NCBI RefSeq assembly: GCF_902167635.1
Contig: NZ_CABHMS010000008.1
Span: 62,001 to 126,000, forward strand
Source: Chitinophaga vietnamensis
GTDB taxonomy: Bacteria > Bacteroidota > Bacteroidia > Chitinophagales > Chitinophagaceae
Reading direction: 5' to 3'
DNA length: 64,000 bases
Shown here: piece after piece, positions 55,156 through 64,000 of the stretch
Numbering within the stretch: position 1 is the stretch's first letter
Layout: each line of letters begins with the position of its first letter
Translations under genes and position numbers: made by a program
The notes under the pieces: generated by a model
The model's input: only the letters and a program-made list of their open reading frames with translations
What the model was told of the DNA's origin: nothing
The model's database searches: none

Positions 55156-56154
55156 TTATTTGATGATGGCCTCAGTTTCCTGAATAATAGTAGGATTGTC
55201 TACCGCAAGTCCTTTCAATTTTTCGTATAGCCGGTCGCGTTGCTGCGCGTGGCCATTGAAATGTTCTGCGAGCACAAGCGACTGTGTGCAAAATGGACCG
55301 TCCGGCGCCAGAGAGTGCGCTGTGTTGGCGGCTTTCAGGGCTTCGGGGTAATGCTTTTGCGCGAGCAGTACCCGTGCTTCTATGGCAAAGGCCAAGGCGC
55401 TTTCTGTGTTCTGGCTTAACAGCTGTTGGCTGATAGCCTGCAACCTGTCATATGCTTTATCATGCAGATAAATGCGCGACAATATGAACAAGGCTGGCCG
55501 GCAATCGGGATGCGCTTTTGCGATCGGCGCTGCAATAGTGTCCGCCAGCGAATATTCCCCGGATGCATAGCAGATATTGGCCAATACCAATGCCACGCCG
55601 AGATCCTGGGGTTGCTGGCGGTAATGCTGCAGCAAGGCGGCTTTGTAAGCGGCCGTATCTGCCGACAGCTTATTCAGCAAGTGGCTGAAAGCGGTATCGC
55701 TCACCTCGTAGTACTGAAAGGTGCTGGTGGCATCATTTACTTTGGCCACCAGTTGCTTGTCGTCGAAATTCGCATTCAGCAACTTTTGCAACACACTGTC
55801 GGCTTCTTTGAGATTGTCGTTATTAGCAGTAGCAATGAGGTAATGGGCGCTGGCTTCCTTATTGTCAGGGAACTGCTTCAAAACCCGCTCCAGCAGCTGC
55901 TTTTCAGTTACATAGCGGCGTTGGTCTTCTGCCTTGACTGCTTTCTCATAGGCTACGCCGGCAGAAAAATAACGCGGGAAATTATACAGGGAAACCAGGA
56001 AAAGCAGTCCTACAGCCAATGCGGCCCATTTGATACTATTCTTTACCGGAAACCTGCTGAGCTCCTTGCGGCAATCTTTACAAAGCTGCGTTATGTAACC
56101 TGGCTCATAATCGGGGCGAAGGCATTTAATACATCCTTCATGCATCACTTCCAT
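55156..56154 (-). CDS. TPR protein with N-terminal zinc ribbon and one membrane segment
   Basis: 332 residues. CIKC and CKDC pairs (about residues 8-29) look like a zinc ribbon, then a membrane segment at about 42-60 (WAALAVGLLFLVSLYNF), then TPR-type helices: ERVLKQFPDNKEASAHYLIA, SEYSLADTI-type repeats, and ALAFAIEARVLLAQKHYPEA. The zinc ribbon would face the cytosol and the TPRs the periplasm. Co-transcribed with the HExxH membrane protein behind it, perhaps as its partner; function unknown. Confidence 0.72.
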   Translation of the reverse strand: MEVMHEGCIKCLRPDYEPGYITQLCKDCRKELSRFPVKNSIKWAALAVGLLFLVSLYNFPRYFSAGVAYEKAVKAEDQRRYVTEKQLLERVLKQFPDNKEASAHYLIATANNDNLKEADSVLQKLLNANFDDKQLVAKVNDATSTFQYYEVSDTAFSHLLNKLSADTAAYKAALLQHYRQQPQDLGVALVLANICYASGEYSLADTIAAPIAKAHPDCRPALFILSRIYLHDKAYDRLQAISQQLLSQNTESALAFAIEARVLLAQKHYPEALKAANTAHSLAPDGPFCTQSLVLAEHFNGHAQQRDRLYEKLKGLAVDNPTIIQETEAIIK

Positions 56155-56376
56155 AAGGTATAGCTTGGTTTAGGGAGAGCCAAGATAAGCGTTTTCCCGT
56201 TTCTGTATTCACCCTTCCGTTTCTGCATGGTTTGATCGTCCGTTTTTTTCAGTGTTATTTATCAAGTGAGGATTTAAATAGGTGATTATCATTTATTTAT
56301 GAAGATGTAGAAAGAAGGTTATTCAAAATGGCATTTCAATGGTAATCCCCTCAGCGGAACAAAATTCAAGATTTAT

Positions 56377-56718
56377 ATGTTACCTGATTCGAAGATCTCC
56401 CAGTTAATCGGTTGCCAGATACCGGCATTATCCTTTCCGATGCAGCAGTTACCTGCGAAAGGTGCGGTAAGTAAAGTGATCCATGCATTTGCCGATTATA
56501 CCGGCAACATGATCCGTGGCGGCCAGTTGCAGGAAGTGAAACGCTGTTTCACCATGGCAGGCGTACTGTATCATAATGGTAGTGCCGTGTTGCGTAATGC
56601 GATCGAAAGTGTATTCATGTTCGCACTGTCGCCGCTGTTATGCTCGCAACACAAGGAATTACTGCCTTTGTCATTGAAACAGATCAGGATCAGGCATCTG
56701 CAAACCATCGCTATCTAA
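56377..56718 (+). CDS. Hypothetical protein at the head of the kdp operon
   Basis: A 113-residue soluble protein of unknown family. It has a helix KVIHAFADYTGNMIRGGQL and the string KRCFTMAGVLYHNGSAVLRN, followed by AIESVFMFALSPLL. It starts the run of genes leading into kdp with only 18 bases to the next small gene, so it is likely part of the same transcript. Similar small proteins occur elsewhere in Bacteroidota (possibly DUF7674-like, not sure). Confidence 0.6.
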   Translation: MLPDSKISQLIGCQIPALSFPMQQLPAKGAVSKVIHAFADYTGNMIRGGQLQEVKRCFTMAGVLYHNGSAVLRNAIESVFMFALSPLLCSQHKELLPLSLKQIRIRHLQTIAI

Positions 56719-56736
56719 CCATTTAATAATAGCTAT

Positions 56737-56820
56737 ATGTTGACTATTCTCTTACTGCTGGCCGGACTTGCCTGCTTTTATCTGTTCTTTAAATCTGTTG
56801 ACTACTTCGAAAACATTTAA
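56737..56820 (+). CDS. Tiny membrane protein upstream of kdpF
   Basis: 27 codons: MLTILLLLAGLACFYLFFKS then VDYFENI. One hydrophobic helix with a charged tail. It ends three bases before the kdpF start and is in the same gene run. Too short to classify; a KdpF-like accessory subunit is plausible because Bacteroidota kdp operons often have a second small membrane protein at this place. Confidence 0.6.
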   Translation: MLTILLLLAGLACFYLFFKSVDYFENI

Positions 56821-56823
56821 ACT

Positions 56824-56901
56824 ATGACCGCTTTATTCGTGCTTTCGATATTGGTTTTTGGTTACATGATCTATGTATTGCTCAAACCGGAAAAATTCTG
56901 A
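56824..56901 (+). CDS. kdpF: Potassium-transporting ATPase subunit KdpF
   Basis: 25-residue single-helix subunit that stabilises the Kdp complex. The C-terminal YVLLKPEKF matches the family's LLxPExF hallmark. It lies directly before kdpA (23 bases), as in other kdp operons. Confidence 0.88.
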   Translation: MTALFVLSILVFGYMIYVLLKPEKF

Positions 56902-56924
56902 CGCTTTTTAACTGACATAAAAAA

Positions 56925-58643
56925 ATGAACACAGAAATTACAGGCGTTATTGCCACCTATGGACTAACATTACTGCTGGCCTGGCCGTTGTCGAAGTATA
57001 TCGTAAAAGTTTTTAAAGGAGAAAGAACCTGGTCCGATTTCATGGCGCCGCTGGAACGCCTATTCTTCAAGCTCTCCGGCATCAATCCGAACGAGGAGAT
57101 GAACTGGAAGCAGCACTTGAAAGCACTACTCACCATCAACCTTGTATGGTTCGTGTATGCCTTCTTTGCGTTGATGTTCCAGGATAAGCTGCCACTGAAC
57201 CCCGACGGAAACCCGGGACAGTCGGCCGATCTGGCGTTTAACACGGCTATCAGTTTTGTAGTGAACTGTAACCTGCAACACTATTCAGGAGAAACCGGCG
57301 TAACTTATTTCACACAGTTGTTTGTGCTGGCCTTCCTGCAATTTGTAAGTGCCGCTACCGGTATCGCCGCGCTGATCGTGGTTTTCAAGGCGATGAAAGA
57401 AAAGACCACTACCAAGCTGGGAAACTTCTGGGATATCTTTTTGAAAACGATCACCCGTATCCTGCTGCCCTTCAGCATTGTGATTGCGCTGATCCTCATC
57501 TTCAACGGATCGCCTGCCAGCTACGCCGGTAAGGATACGATCATCACTTTACAAGGCGATACGTCGAATGTTTCCCGTGGCCCTGCCGCAGGATTTATCG
57601 CGATCAAACACCTCGGCACCAACGGTGGTGGCTGGTTTGGCGCTAACTCCGCACATCCGCTGGAAAACCCGAACTATATTACTTATATCACTGAAATGGT
57701 AGCACAGGTGGTGATCCCCATTGCGATGGTGTTTGCCCTGGGCCTCTTCATACAAAGAAAAAAATTCGCGTATGTCATCTTTGGTATTATGACCATCGGG
57801 ACGATATGCTTACTGATACCCACTATGCAAGCCGAAATGAGTGGTAACCCGGTCATGGCGCATATGGGCATACTGCAACCCACGGGTGCGATGGAGGGCA
57901 AGGAGGTCCGGTTCGGGCCTGCCGGAACGGCCTACTGGAGCGTGGTTACCACGATTATCTCCACCGGTTCCATCTGCGGGTTCCACGATAGTACCATGCC
58001 TATCAGTGGCCTGATGCAATTGCTCGGCATGATGCTCAACTGCTTCTATGGCGGTTGTGGTGTGGGTATCCTCAACTACTACATCTTTATCATCATCGCC
58101 GTATTCATATCCGGGCTGATGGTGGGCCGTACGCCTGAATTTATGGGCCACAAGCTGGAAGCGAGAGAAGTGAAGATCGCTGCGATCATCACGCTGTTAT
58201 CTCCCTTCCTGATCCTCGCCGGTACTGCATTATCATCTTATATGATCGCACATCATCCGGATGTGAACTGGGCCGTGAAACCATCGGCATGGCTGAATAA
58301 CCCCGGCTATCACGGATTTTCAGAGATGCTGTATGAATACACCTCTTCCAATGCCAACAACGGCTCCGGTTTTGAAGGGCTGGGAGATGGTAACGTATTC
58401 TGGAACGTAAGCACCGGCTTTGTATTGATATTGGGCAGGTTCCTGCCTATCATCGGACCAGTGGCCATTGCGGGCCTGATGGCATCGAAGAAATATATTC
58501 CTGAATCTGCCGGTACGCTGAAAACAGATTCACTCACCTTCGGCGCCATGACCTTTGCCGTGATCATTATCCTCACTGCATTGTCTTATTTCCCTGCCCT
58601 CGCATTAGGTCCGATCGCAGAATATTTTTCCCTGTACAGATGA
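56925..58643 (+). CDS. kdpA: Potassium-transporting ATPase channel subunit KdpA
   Basis: Potassium channel-like subunit of the high-affinity Kdp pump, inner membrane. 572 residues with about ten membrane segments. Selectivity-filter regions are recognisable: NTAISFVVNCNLQHYSGE, HLGTNGGGWFGANSAHPLEN, ISTGSICGFHDSTMP and the last EYTSSNANNGSGFEGL. The membrane start region LLAWPLSKYIVKVF is also typical. Works with KdpB, KdpC and KdpF of the same operon. Confidence 0.97.
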   Translation: MNTEITGVIATYGLTLLLAWPLSKYIVKVFKGERTWSDFMAPLERLFFKLSGINPNEEMNWKQHLKALLTINLVWFVYAFFALMFQDKLPLNPDGNPGQSADLAFNTAISFVVNCNLQHYSGETGVTYFTQLFVLAFLQFVSAATGIAALIVVFKAMKEKTTTKLGNFWDIFLKTITRILLPFSIVIALILIFNGSPASYAGKDTIITLQGDTSNVSRGPAAGFIAIKHLGTNGGGWFGANSAHPLENPNYITYITEMVAQVVIPIAMVFALGLFIQRKKFAYVIFGIMTIGTICLLIPTMQAEMSGNPVMAHMGILQPTGAMEGKEVRFGPAGTAYWSVVTTIISTGSICGFHDSTMPISGLMQLLGMMLNCFYGGCGVGILNYYIFIIIAVFISGLMVGRTPEFMGHKLEAREVKIAAIITLLSPFLILAGTALSSYMIAHHPDVNWAVKPSAWLNNPGYHGFSEMLYEYTSSNANNGSGFEGLGDGNVFWNVSTGFVLILGRFLPIIGPVAIAGLMASKKYIPESAGTLKTDSLTFGAMTFAVIIILTALSYFPALALGPIAEYFSLYR

Positions 58644-58664
58644 TAATCTACAAGTAAAACTATC

Positions 58665-60710
58665 ATGAAAAAAGAAAATAAATTATTTCCGAGAGAACTG
58701 GTGATGGAGAGCCTGAAAGAGTCTTTCGTGAAATTGAACCCGAAACTGATGATTAAAAACCCGGTAATGTTTACCGTGGAGATAGGCACTGCCGTGATGT
58801 TGATAGTAGCCTTGTACGCCTTGTTCACCAAGCATACCGACCAGGGCAGCGCTGCTTATAATATATCCGTGTTCGTTATACTGCTGCTCACCGTATTGTT
58901 TGCCAACTTCGCGGAGGCCATTGCAGAAGCGCGCGGTAAAGCGCAGGCAGAGAGCTTGCGCAAAACAAGAGAAGAAACACCGGCTAAGAAGATAGAACTG
59001 ATCGGCGAGATCTTTACCAACGAGATCAAGATCGTTTCTTCTTCACAGCTGCGTAAAGGAGATATTTTCCTATGTGAACCCGGGGATATTATCCCCGCCG
59101 ATGGCGAGATCGTGGAAGGGCTGGCCAGCATTGACGAGTCAGCCATCACCGGTGAAAGCGCACCGGTGATCCGCGAAGCCGGCGGTGATAAATCCAGCGT
59201 GGTAGGCGGTACCAAAGTATTGTCCGACCATATCAAAGTACGCGTGAGCACTGAACCCGGCGAATCATTCCTCGATAAAATGATCGCACTCGTAGAAGGC
59301 GCCAGTCGTCAAAAAACGCCGAATGAAATTGCGCTCACCATCCTGCTGGCGAGCTTCACGCTGGTGTTCATCATCGTGTGCGTAACGCTGAAACCTTTTG
59401 CTGACTATGCACAAACACCGATCACCATTGCCGCTTTCATCTCTTTATTCGTTTGTTTGATACCTACTACCATCGGTGGTTTGTTATCTGCGATCGGTAT
59501 CGCAGGTATGGACCGCGCGCTGCGCGCCAACGTGATCACCAAATCAGGGAAGGCCGTAGAAACCGCTGGCGATATCGACGTATTGCTGCTCGATAAAACC
59601 GGTACCATCACCATCGGTAACCGTAAGGCCACTAATTTCTGGGCCACCAACGGTGTCTCCAATGAAGATTTTGTAAAACTGTGCGCCTTGAGTTCTTTGT
59701 CTGACGAAACGCCGGAAGGTAAGTCCATCGTGGAACTCGCCGGTAAAGATGTAGTATCCAAGCTCACTACCGCCGGCGCTTCGCTGGTGAAGTTTACGGC
59801 CGAAACCCGCAGCAGCGGCATCGATCTGCCGGATGGCAACCGTATCCGCAAAGGCGCCTATGACGCCATCAAAAGGCTTACTGAGCGGGAAGGCTTCCAG
59901 TTTCCTGATGAAACCCGCGCCCGTGTGGAAGCCATCTCCAAAGATGGCGGTACCCCGCTGGTAGTAGCGCTCAACAGCAAAGTGCAAGGTGTAATCGAAT
60001 TGCAGGATATCATCAAACCCGGCATCAGCGAGCGTTTCGAGCGCCTGCGCAAAATGGGCGTAAAAACCGTGATGGTAACCGGCGATAACCCGCTCACCGC
60101 AAAATACATTGCTACCAAGGCCGGTGTAGATGACTTCATCGCAGAAGCGAAACCGGAAGATAAAATGACCTATATCCGCAAAGAGCAGAACGAAGGCCGC
60201 CTGGTTGCCATGATGGGCGACGGTACCAACGATGCTCCCGCCCTGGCGCAAGCCGACGTTGGCGTAGCCATGAACAGTGGCACACAAGCTGCCAAAGAAG
60301 CCGGTAATATGGTGGATCTCGACAATGACCCTACGAAGCTGATCGAGATCGTTGAGATCGGAAAACAGTTGCTGATGACCCGTGGTACACTCACCACCTT
60401 CTCCATCGCCAACGACGTAGCCAAATATTTCGCGATCGTTCCTGCCCTGTTCGTAGCCTCCATTCCGGCTTTGCAGGGAATCAATATCATGAAGCTGCAT
60501 AGCCCTGAATCGGCTATCCTCAGCGCCGTGATCTTCAATGCTATCATTATCCCTATGCTGATACCGCTGGCGCTCCGCGGTGTGGCCTATAAGCCCATCG
60601 GCGCCAGCGCACTGCTCCGCAGGAACCTGCTGATATACGGCGTAGGCGGTATCATCGCACCTTTCATCGGTATCAAGATTATTGATATGCTGATCGCATT
60701 GTTTATGTAA
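58665..60710 (+). CDS. kdpB: Potassium-transporting ATPase ATP-binding subunit KdpB
   Basis: P-type ATPase catalytic subunit, 681 residues. The phosphorylated Asp is D310 in [13 protein letters not shown]; the TGES-type dephosphorylation loop reads AITGESAPV, and the hinge motif is [20 protein letters not shown]. The membrane motif [20 protein letters not shown] is the KdpB type. It powers K+ import through KdpA. 21 bases behind kdpA. Confidence 0.98.
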   Translation: MKKENKLFPRELVMESLKESFVKLNPKLMIKNPVMFTVEIGTAVMLIVALYALFTKHTDQGSAAYNISVFVILLLTVLFANFAEAIAEARGKAQAESLRKTREETPAKKIELIGEIFTNEIKIVSSSQLRKGDIFLCEPGDIIPADGEIVEGLASIDESAITGESAPVIREAGGDKSSVVGGTKVLSDHIKVRVSTEPGESFLDKMIALVEGASRQKTPNEIALTILLASFTLVFIIVCVTLKPFADYAQTPITIAAFISLFVCLIPTTIGGLLSAIGIAGMDRALRANVITKSGKAVETAGDIDVLLLDKTGTITIGNRKATNFWATNGVSNEDFVKLCALSSLSDETPEGKSIVELAGKDVVSKLTTAGASLVKFTAETRSSGIDLPDGNRIRKGAYDAIKRLTEREGFQFPDETRARVEAISKDGGTPLVVALNSKVQGVIELQDIIKPGISERFERLRKMGVKTVMVTGDNPLTAKYIATKAGVDDFIAEAKPEDKMTYIRKEQNEGRLVAMMGDGTNDAPALAQADVGVAMNSGTQAAKEAGNMVDLDNDPTKLIEIVEIGKQLLMTRGTLTTFSIANDVAKYFAIVPALFVASIPALQGINIMKLHSPESAILSAVIFNAIIIPMLIPLALRGVAYKPIGASALLRRNLLIYGVGGIIAPFIGIKIIDMLIALFM

Positions 60711-60728
60711 AAAATTAAATCATCCGTC

Positions 60729-61292
60729 ATGAAAAAATATCTTTTGCCATCTATAAAACTGACCATCATCCTCGTTATCCTGCTTGCAGGCATCTACCCG
60801 CTCTTCCTCGCCGCCATCGCCAAACTGGCGCCCGGCAAAGGCAACGGTGTAACGGTCATGCATAATGGAAAAGTAGTAGGGTATGAACTGGTAGGGCAGA
60901 AATTTACGCAAGACAAATATTTCTGGTCGCGCCCTTCTGCGGTAGATTATAACGCTGCCGGCTCCGGCGGTTCCAACAAATCTGCCGGTAATCCTGATCT
61001 CCTCAAGGTGATACAGGAAAGGCTTGATACCTTCCTGGTTCATAACCCGACGGTGAAAAAAGAAGAAGTGCCCGCAGAACTGGTGACTGCTTCCGCCAGT
61101 GGTATTGACCCGGACCTCTCTCCTGCTGCGGCTTACGTTCAGGTAGCCCGCGTAGCGAAAGCCAGGGGCCTTGCTGCCGATCGCGTGAAACAGCTGGTAA
61201 GCGATCATATCAAATCACCACTGCTGGGCATGTTCGGACCTGCTACCGTGAACGTGCTGAAACTCAATGTGGCACTCGACGAACTGAAATAA
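60729..61292 (+). CDS. kdpC: Potassium-transporting ATPase subunit KdpC
   Basis: 187-residue subunit with one N-terminal membrane helix (LTIILVILLAGIYPLFLAAI) and a periplasmic domain. Family motifs: FWSRPSAVDYNAAGSGGSN, VTASASGIDPDLSPAAAYVQ and the C-terminal VNVLKLNVALDELK. Stabilises the pump and affects ATP binding. 18 bases behind kdpB. Confidence 0.96.
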   Translation: MKKYLLPSIKLTIILVILLAGIYPLFLAAIAKLAPGKGNGVTVMHNGKVVGYELVGQKFTQDKYFWSRPSAVDYNAAGSGGSNKSAGNPDLLKVIQERLDTFLVHNPTVKKEEVPAELVTASASGIDPDLSPAAAYVQVARVAKARGLAADRVKQLVSDHIKSPLLGMFGPATVNVLKLNVALDELK

Positions 61293-61333
61293 AGTGATAC
61301 CATTTAACCTGTATTAAGAACCAAGCACCAACG

Positions 61334-62410
61334 ATGAAAAAGACCCGTTTGCTGGCAGCCGCCATGGGCGCTGCATTGGGCGCGTATGCGCAAGACTCGA
61401 CACACACAGAGAAAGGAAAAGTAACCATCTCCGGCTACGCAGAAGTATATTACAGCTATGACTTCAATAAACCGGCAGATCACCTGAAGCCAGGATTCCT
61501 GTACAATTTCAACCGGCATAATGAACTTAACCTGAACCTCGGCATGATCAAAGCCAATTATACATCCGATCGCATCCGCGCCAATGTAGGCCTGATGGCA
61601 GGTACTTACCCACAGTACAATCTCGCCACCGAGCCCACCCTGATGCAACACGTGTATGAAGCCAACGTAGGCATCCGCGTAGGAAAAAAGGTATGGGTAG
61701 ATGCCGGTATCATGCCCTCGCACATCGGGTTTGAAAGCGCCATTGGCAAGGATTGCTATACTCTCACGCGCAGTATCCAGGCGGAGAACTCGCCCTACTA
61801 TGAAACCGGCGCTAAAGTAACCTGGACGCCCAACGACAAATGGTCCTTTGCGGCCATGTATCTCAATGGCTGGCAACGCATCAAACGGGTGGACGGCAAC
61901 CAGACGCCTGCCTTCGGCACACAGATCACCTTCAAGCCTTCCGACAAAGTGCTGCTCAACTGGAGCACTTATGCCGGCAATGATTTTCCTGACAGCACAC
62001 GCCGTATGCGTTACTTTAACGACCTTTACGGTACGTTCAATATAAGCGATAAATTCAGCTTCACTGCGGGTATGGATTATGGCATGCAACAAAAAGCGAA
62101 AGGCGAAAGTGAATTATACAGTTGGTATAGTCCCGCTGTGGTAGCGCGTTACGCCTTCACCAGTAAATTTGCATTAACAGGAAGAGTGGAATATTATAAA
62201 GACGAACATGGCGTGGTCATCTCCACCGGCGCCCCTGACGGATTCCAGACGATGGGCTACTCGCTCAACATGGACTTCACCCCGGTAGATCACGTGATGT
62301 TCAGGATAGAAGGCAGGATGTTCGATGGTAAGGATAAAACATTTATCAAAGGAACCAGTATGAGCAATACGAATACGGCCGTCACGGCATCGTTGGCGGT
62401 ATGGTTCTAA
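61334..62410 (+). CDS. Outer-membrane porin in the kdp operon
   Basis: A 358-residue outer-membrane beta-barrel protein. Signal peptide (RLLAAAMGAALGAYAQ), then alternating strands such as VTISGYAEVYYSYDFNKP, HNELNLNLGMIKANYTSDR and AAMYLNGWQRIKRV, ending with an aromatic C-terminus (TAVTASLAVWF). It resembles the porin group often placed next to kdp in Bacteroidota (BBP2/OmpL-like). It probably lets potassium or other small ions reach the pump. 41 bases behind kdpC. Confidence 0.85.
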   Translation: MKKTRLLAAAMGAALGAYAQDSTHTEKGKVTISGYAEVYYSYDFNKPADHLKPGFLYNFNRHNELNLNLGMIKANYTSDRIRANVGLMAGTYPQYNLATEPTLMQHVYEANVGIRVGKKVWVDAGIMPSHIGFESAIGKDCYTLTRSIQAENSPYYETGAKVTWTPNDKWSFAAMYLNGWQRIKRVDGNQTPAFGTQITFKPSDKVLLNWSTYAGNDFPDSTRRMRYFNDLYGTFNISDKFSFTAGMDYGMQQKAKGESELYSWYSPAVVARYAFTSKFALTGRVEYYKDEHGVVISTGAPDGFQTMGYSLNMDFTPVDHVMFRIEGRMFDGKDKTFIKGTSMSNTNTAVTASLAVWF

Positions 62411-62419
62411 GTATATACC

Positions 62420-63550
62420 ATGACTGAAAAAGAAAAAGAACAATCTGTGGAGCATTTCCTCCAGATGGCCAACCGCGCAGGCAGAGGGATGTTTAAAGTG
62501 TACATCGGCATGAGCGCCGGTGTGGGCAAAACTTACCGCATGCTGCAAGAGGCGCATGCCATGCTGAGGAATGGCGTTAACATCCAGATAGGTTATATCG
62601 AAACGCATGATCGTGCGGAAACGCATGCCCTGCTGGAAGGCCTGCCCACCATACCAAGAAAACAGGTTTTTTATAAAGGCAAGATGTTGGAAGAGATGGA
62701 TCTCTCCGCCATCTTGCTTTTGTCGCCTGACTGGGTGATCATTGATGAACTGGCGCATACCAATATCCCCGGCTCCAAAAATGAAAAACGCTGGCAGGAT
62801 GTAGTAGACATTCTCAACGCAGGCATCAACGTGATCTCTGCCGTGAATATCCAGCACATCGAGAGCATTAACCAGGAGGTGAAATCTATCACCGGCGTGG
62901 AAGTGCAGGAACGTATCCCCGACCTCATCCTGCAAATGGCCAATGAGGTAGTGAACATCGACCTCACGGCTGATGAGCTTATCACCAGGCTCAAAGAAGG
63001 CAAGATTTATGATAAATCAAAAGTAGAGACGGCCCTCCGCAATTTCTTTCAGGCCGAAAAAATATTGCAGCTGCGCGAGCTTGCCCTCAAAGAGGTTACC
63101 ACGCAGGTGGAAAGAAAAGTGGAAACAGAGATTCCGCGCAGCCAGCAAATGCGCCACGAGACGTTCCTGGCCTGCATTTCCACGAATGATGAAGTAGCCC
63201 GCAAGGTGATCCGCAAAACCGCCCGGCTGGCTGCTTACTATCATGCGGACTGGTATGTGCTATATGTACAAACACCCCGCGAAAGCGTGGACAAAATAGC
63301 ACTGGCCGCGCAACGGCATCTCATCAATAACCTGAAACTGGCCACAGAACTGGGCGCGGAAGTCATCCAGGAACATGAGGCCAATATATCAGCAGCTATC
63401 ATTAAACTTGCATTGGAAAAACATGTTACTACCGTATGTATCGGAAAGCCGCACATCAGCCTCTTCAGGATCATACTCCGTACTAACCTGTTTAACCAGT
63501 TGCTGAAAACGCTTTCTTCCAACGACATAGACCTCATCATATTATCATGA
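62420..63550 (+). CDS. kdpD: KdpD sensor N-terminal part only (KdpD + USP domains)
   Basis: 376 residues, corresponding to the cytosolic front of KdpD. The Walker A IGMSAGVGKTYRML and the Walker B VIIDELAHTNIPGSKN are present; from about residue 235 a universal-stress-protein domain follows (FLACISTNDEVARKVIRKTA). The four membrane helices, GAF-like part and histidine kinase of E. coli KdpD are absent. A separate kinase gene begins at 63547, overlapping this stop by ATGA, so sensing and phosphorylation appear to be split between two proteins. Confidence 0.93.
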   Translation: MTEKEKEQSVEHFLQMANRAGRGMFKVYIGMSAGVGKTYRMLQEAHAMLRNGVNIQIGYIETHDRAETHALLEGLPTIPRKQVFYKGKMLEEMDLSAILLLSPDWVIIDELAHTNIPGSKNEKRWQDVVDILNAGINVISAVNIQHIESINQEVKSITGVEVQERIPDLILQMANEVVNIDLTADELITRLKEGKIYDKSKVETALRNFFQAEKILQLRELALKEVTTQVERKVETEIPRSQQMRHETFLACISTNDEVARKVIRKTARLAAYYHADWYVLYVQTPRESVDKIALAAQRHLINNLKLATELGAEVIQEHEANISAAIIKLALEKHVTTVCIGKPHISLFRIILRTNLFNQLLKTLSSNDIDLIILS

Positions 63551-64000
63551 GTAAATTCAGGCTTAAAACGAAGATCACGCTCGGGGTGCTTTTCCTCTAC
63601 ATCATGCTGCTGATCGTAAGCGTGCTGGGATATTATTATCTCAACCGGCTCAATGAAAAAGCCAAGATCATACTCAAAGACAACTACGAATCGATCGAGT
63701 ACTCCAAAAACATGCTGGTGGCCCTGGAAGACCTGTCTGCCAATCGTGCCGCCGCGTTGAAATCTTTTGAAGAGAACCTGAAAAAACAGGAAGCCAATGT
63801 AACCGAACGTGGCGAAATGACCGCCACCACGCAGGTCCGGAATATCTTCGATCATCTCCGTACCGACTCTTTAACTTCTCCCGGCGATATCGCCTCCATC
63901 AAACGCAGCATCTACGTGATCATGGACCTCAACATGAATGCGATCGTTGGAAAGAATGAACTGGTGAAGAAAACCGCCGATAACGCGCTCCTTTATATCG
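63547..64000 (+). CDS. Membrane sensor histidine kinase, partial (cut by window end)
   Basis: Only the first 151 codons are visible. One membrane segment (ITLGVLFLYIMLLIVSVLGY) is followed by a long helical extracytoplasmic domain with RLNEKAKIILKDNYESIEYS and SKNMLVALEDLSANRAAALK, resembling the sensor part of Bacteroidota kinases that follow the short KdpD. The HAMP and kinase domains should lie beyond the window. Its ATG overlaps the kdpD stop, so it is the probable kinase partner for kdp control. Confidence 0.75.
   Translation, partial: MSKFRLKTKITLGVLFLYIMLLIVSVLGYYYLNRLNEKAKIILKDNYESIEYSKNMLVALEDLSANRAAALKSFEENLKKQEANVTERGEMTATTQVRNIFDHLRTDSLTSPGDIASIKRSIYVIMDLNMNAIVGKNELVKKTADNALLYI

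Noticed and set aside
56320-56350. Sigma-54 promoter before the kdp operon (TGGCA near 56329)
   Set aside because: The -12 half (TTGC) is missing at the required distance.
59544-60500. 318-codon open frame on the minus strand
   Set aside because: Antisense to kdpB, which has all P-type ATPase motifs.

Overview
The window looks like chromosome from a Bacteroidota bacterium of the Chitinophaga type. The support is a SusC/SusD pair, many lipoproteins with a Cys soon after the signal peptide, promoters of the TTTG / TAnnTTTG kind, DUF6377- and YwbE-type proteins, and a split KdpD. Coding density is high and most genes are ordinary chromosomal ones. One AT-rich stretch (about 2000-5500) is accessory DNA.

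Layout. 1-1800: a secreted HEIGH metallopeptidase and a GNAT acetyltransferase. 2000-5500: small unrecognised genes, a decayed RHS/YD-repeat C-terminus (3843-4232) and a DUF4279-like gene whose ATG overlaps the RHS stop; this reads as a worn-down polymorphic-toxin/immunity locus. 5600-9550: a TraB/GumN protein with a large internal deletion, an ECF sigma factor with an overlapping membrane protein, YwbE, peptidyl-tRNA hydrolase 2 and an M19 dipeptidase-like enzyme. 9600-18800: a small glycan-use locus on the minus strand (DUF6377 regulator, SusC, SusD, GH31). 18900-20400: an NlpE-like lipoprotein and a DUF2383-type four-helix protein. 20400-26680: a minus-strand thiamin operon led by a TPP riboswitch, thiS-thiC-thiE2/tenI-thiD-thiE-thiG-thiH. 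26700-31500: a lipocalin-like lipoprotein, a sterol desaturase family protein, dnaN and a PLP aminotransferase. 31500-38650: two TetR regulators followed by TolC, adaptor and RND pump genes, ending at a strong terminator.

39600-45600 holds an NAD salvage cluster on the minus strand: an NrtR-type regulator, a bifunctional NMN adenylyltransferase/Nudix protein, a nicotinamide phosphoribosyltransferase, and, after a repeat-rich gap, a protein joining an adenylyltransferase-like N-terminus to a SAM methyltransferase. The promoter of this operon carries two copies of an inverted repeat, one over the -7 element, which fits NrtR control. 45700-56200: M28 peptidase, gcvT, SRPBCC protein, comB, MBL-fold protein, a large SNF2/SWIM helicase, a membrane HExxH protein and a zinc-ribbon TPR protein. 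56300-64000: the kdp potassium uptake operon, with two tiny membrane proteins, kdpA, kdpB, kdpC, a porin, a KdpD lacking its kinase half, and the start of a separate histidine kinase cut by the window end.

The points most worth a second look are the adenylyltransferase-like/methyltransferase fusion in the NAD cluster, the NrtR operator layout, the RHS remnant with its orphan immunity-like genes, the deleted TraB/GumN gene, an M28 peptidase lacking the usual catalytic Glu, and several palindromic repeat elements (48318-48466, 41264-41571, 21571-21637). No CRISPR array, tRNA, rRNA or transposase gene was seen.
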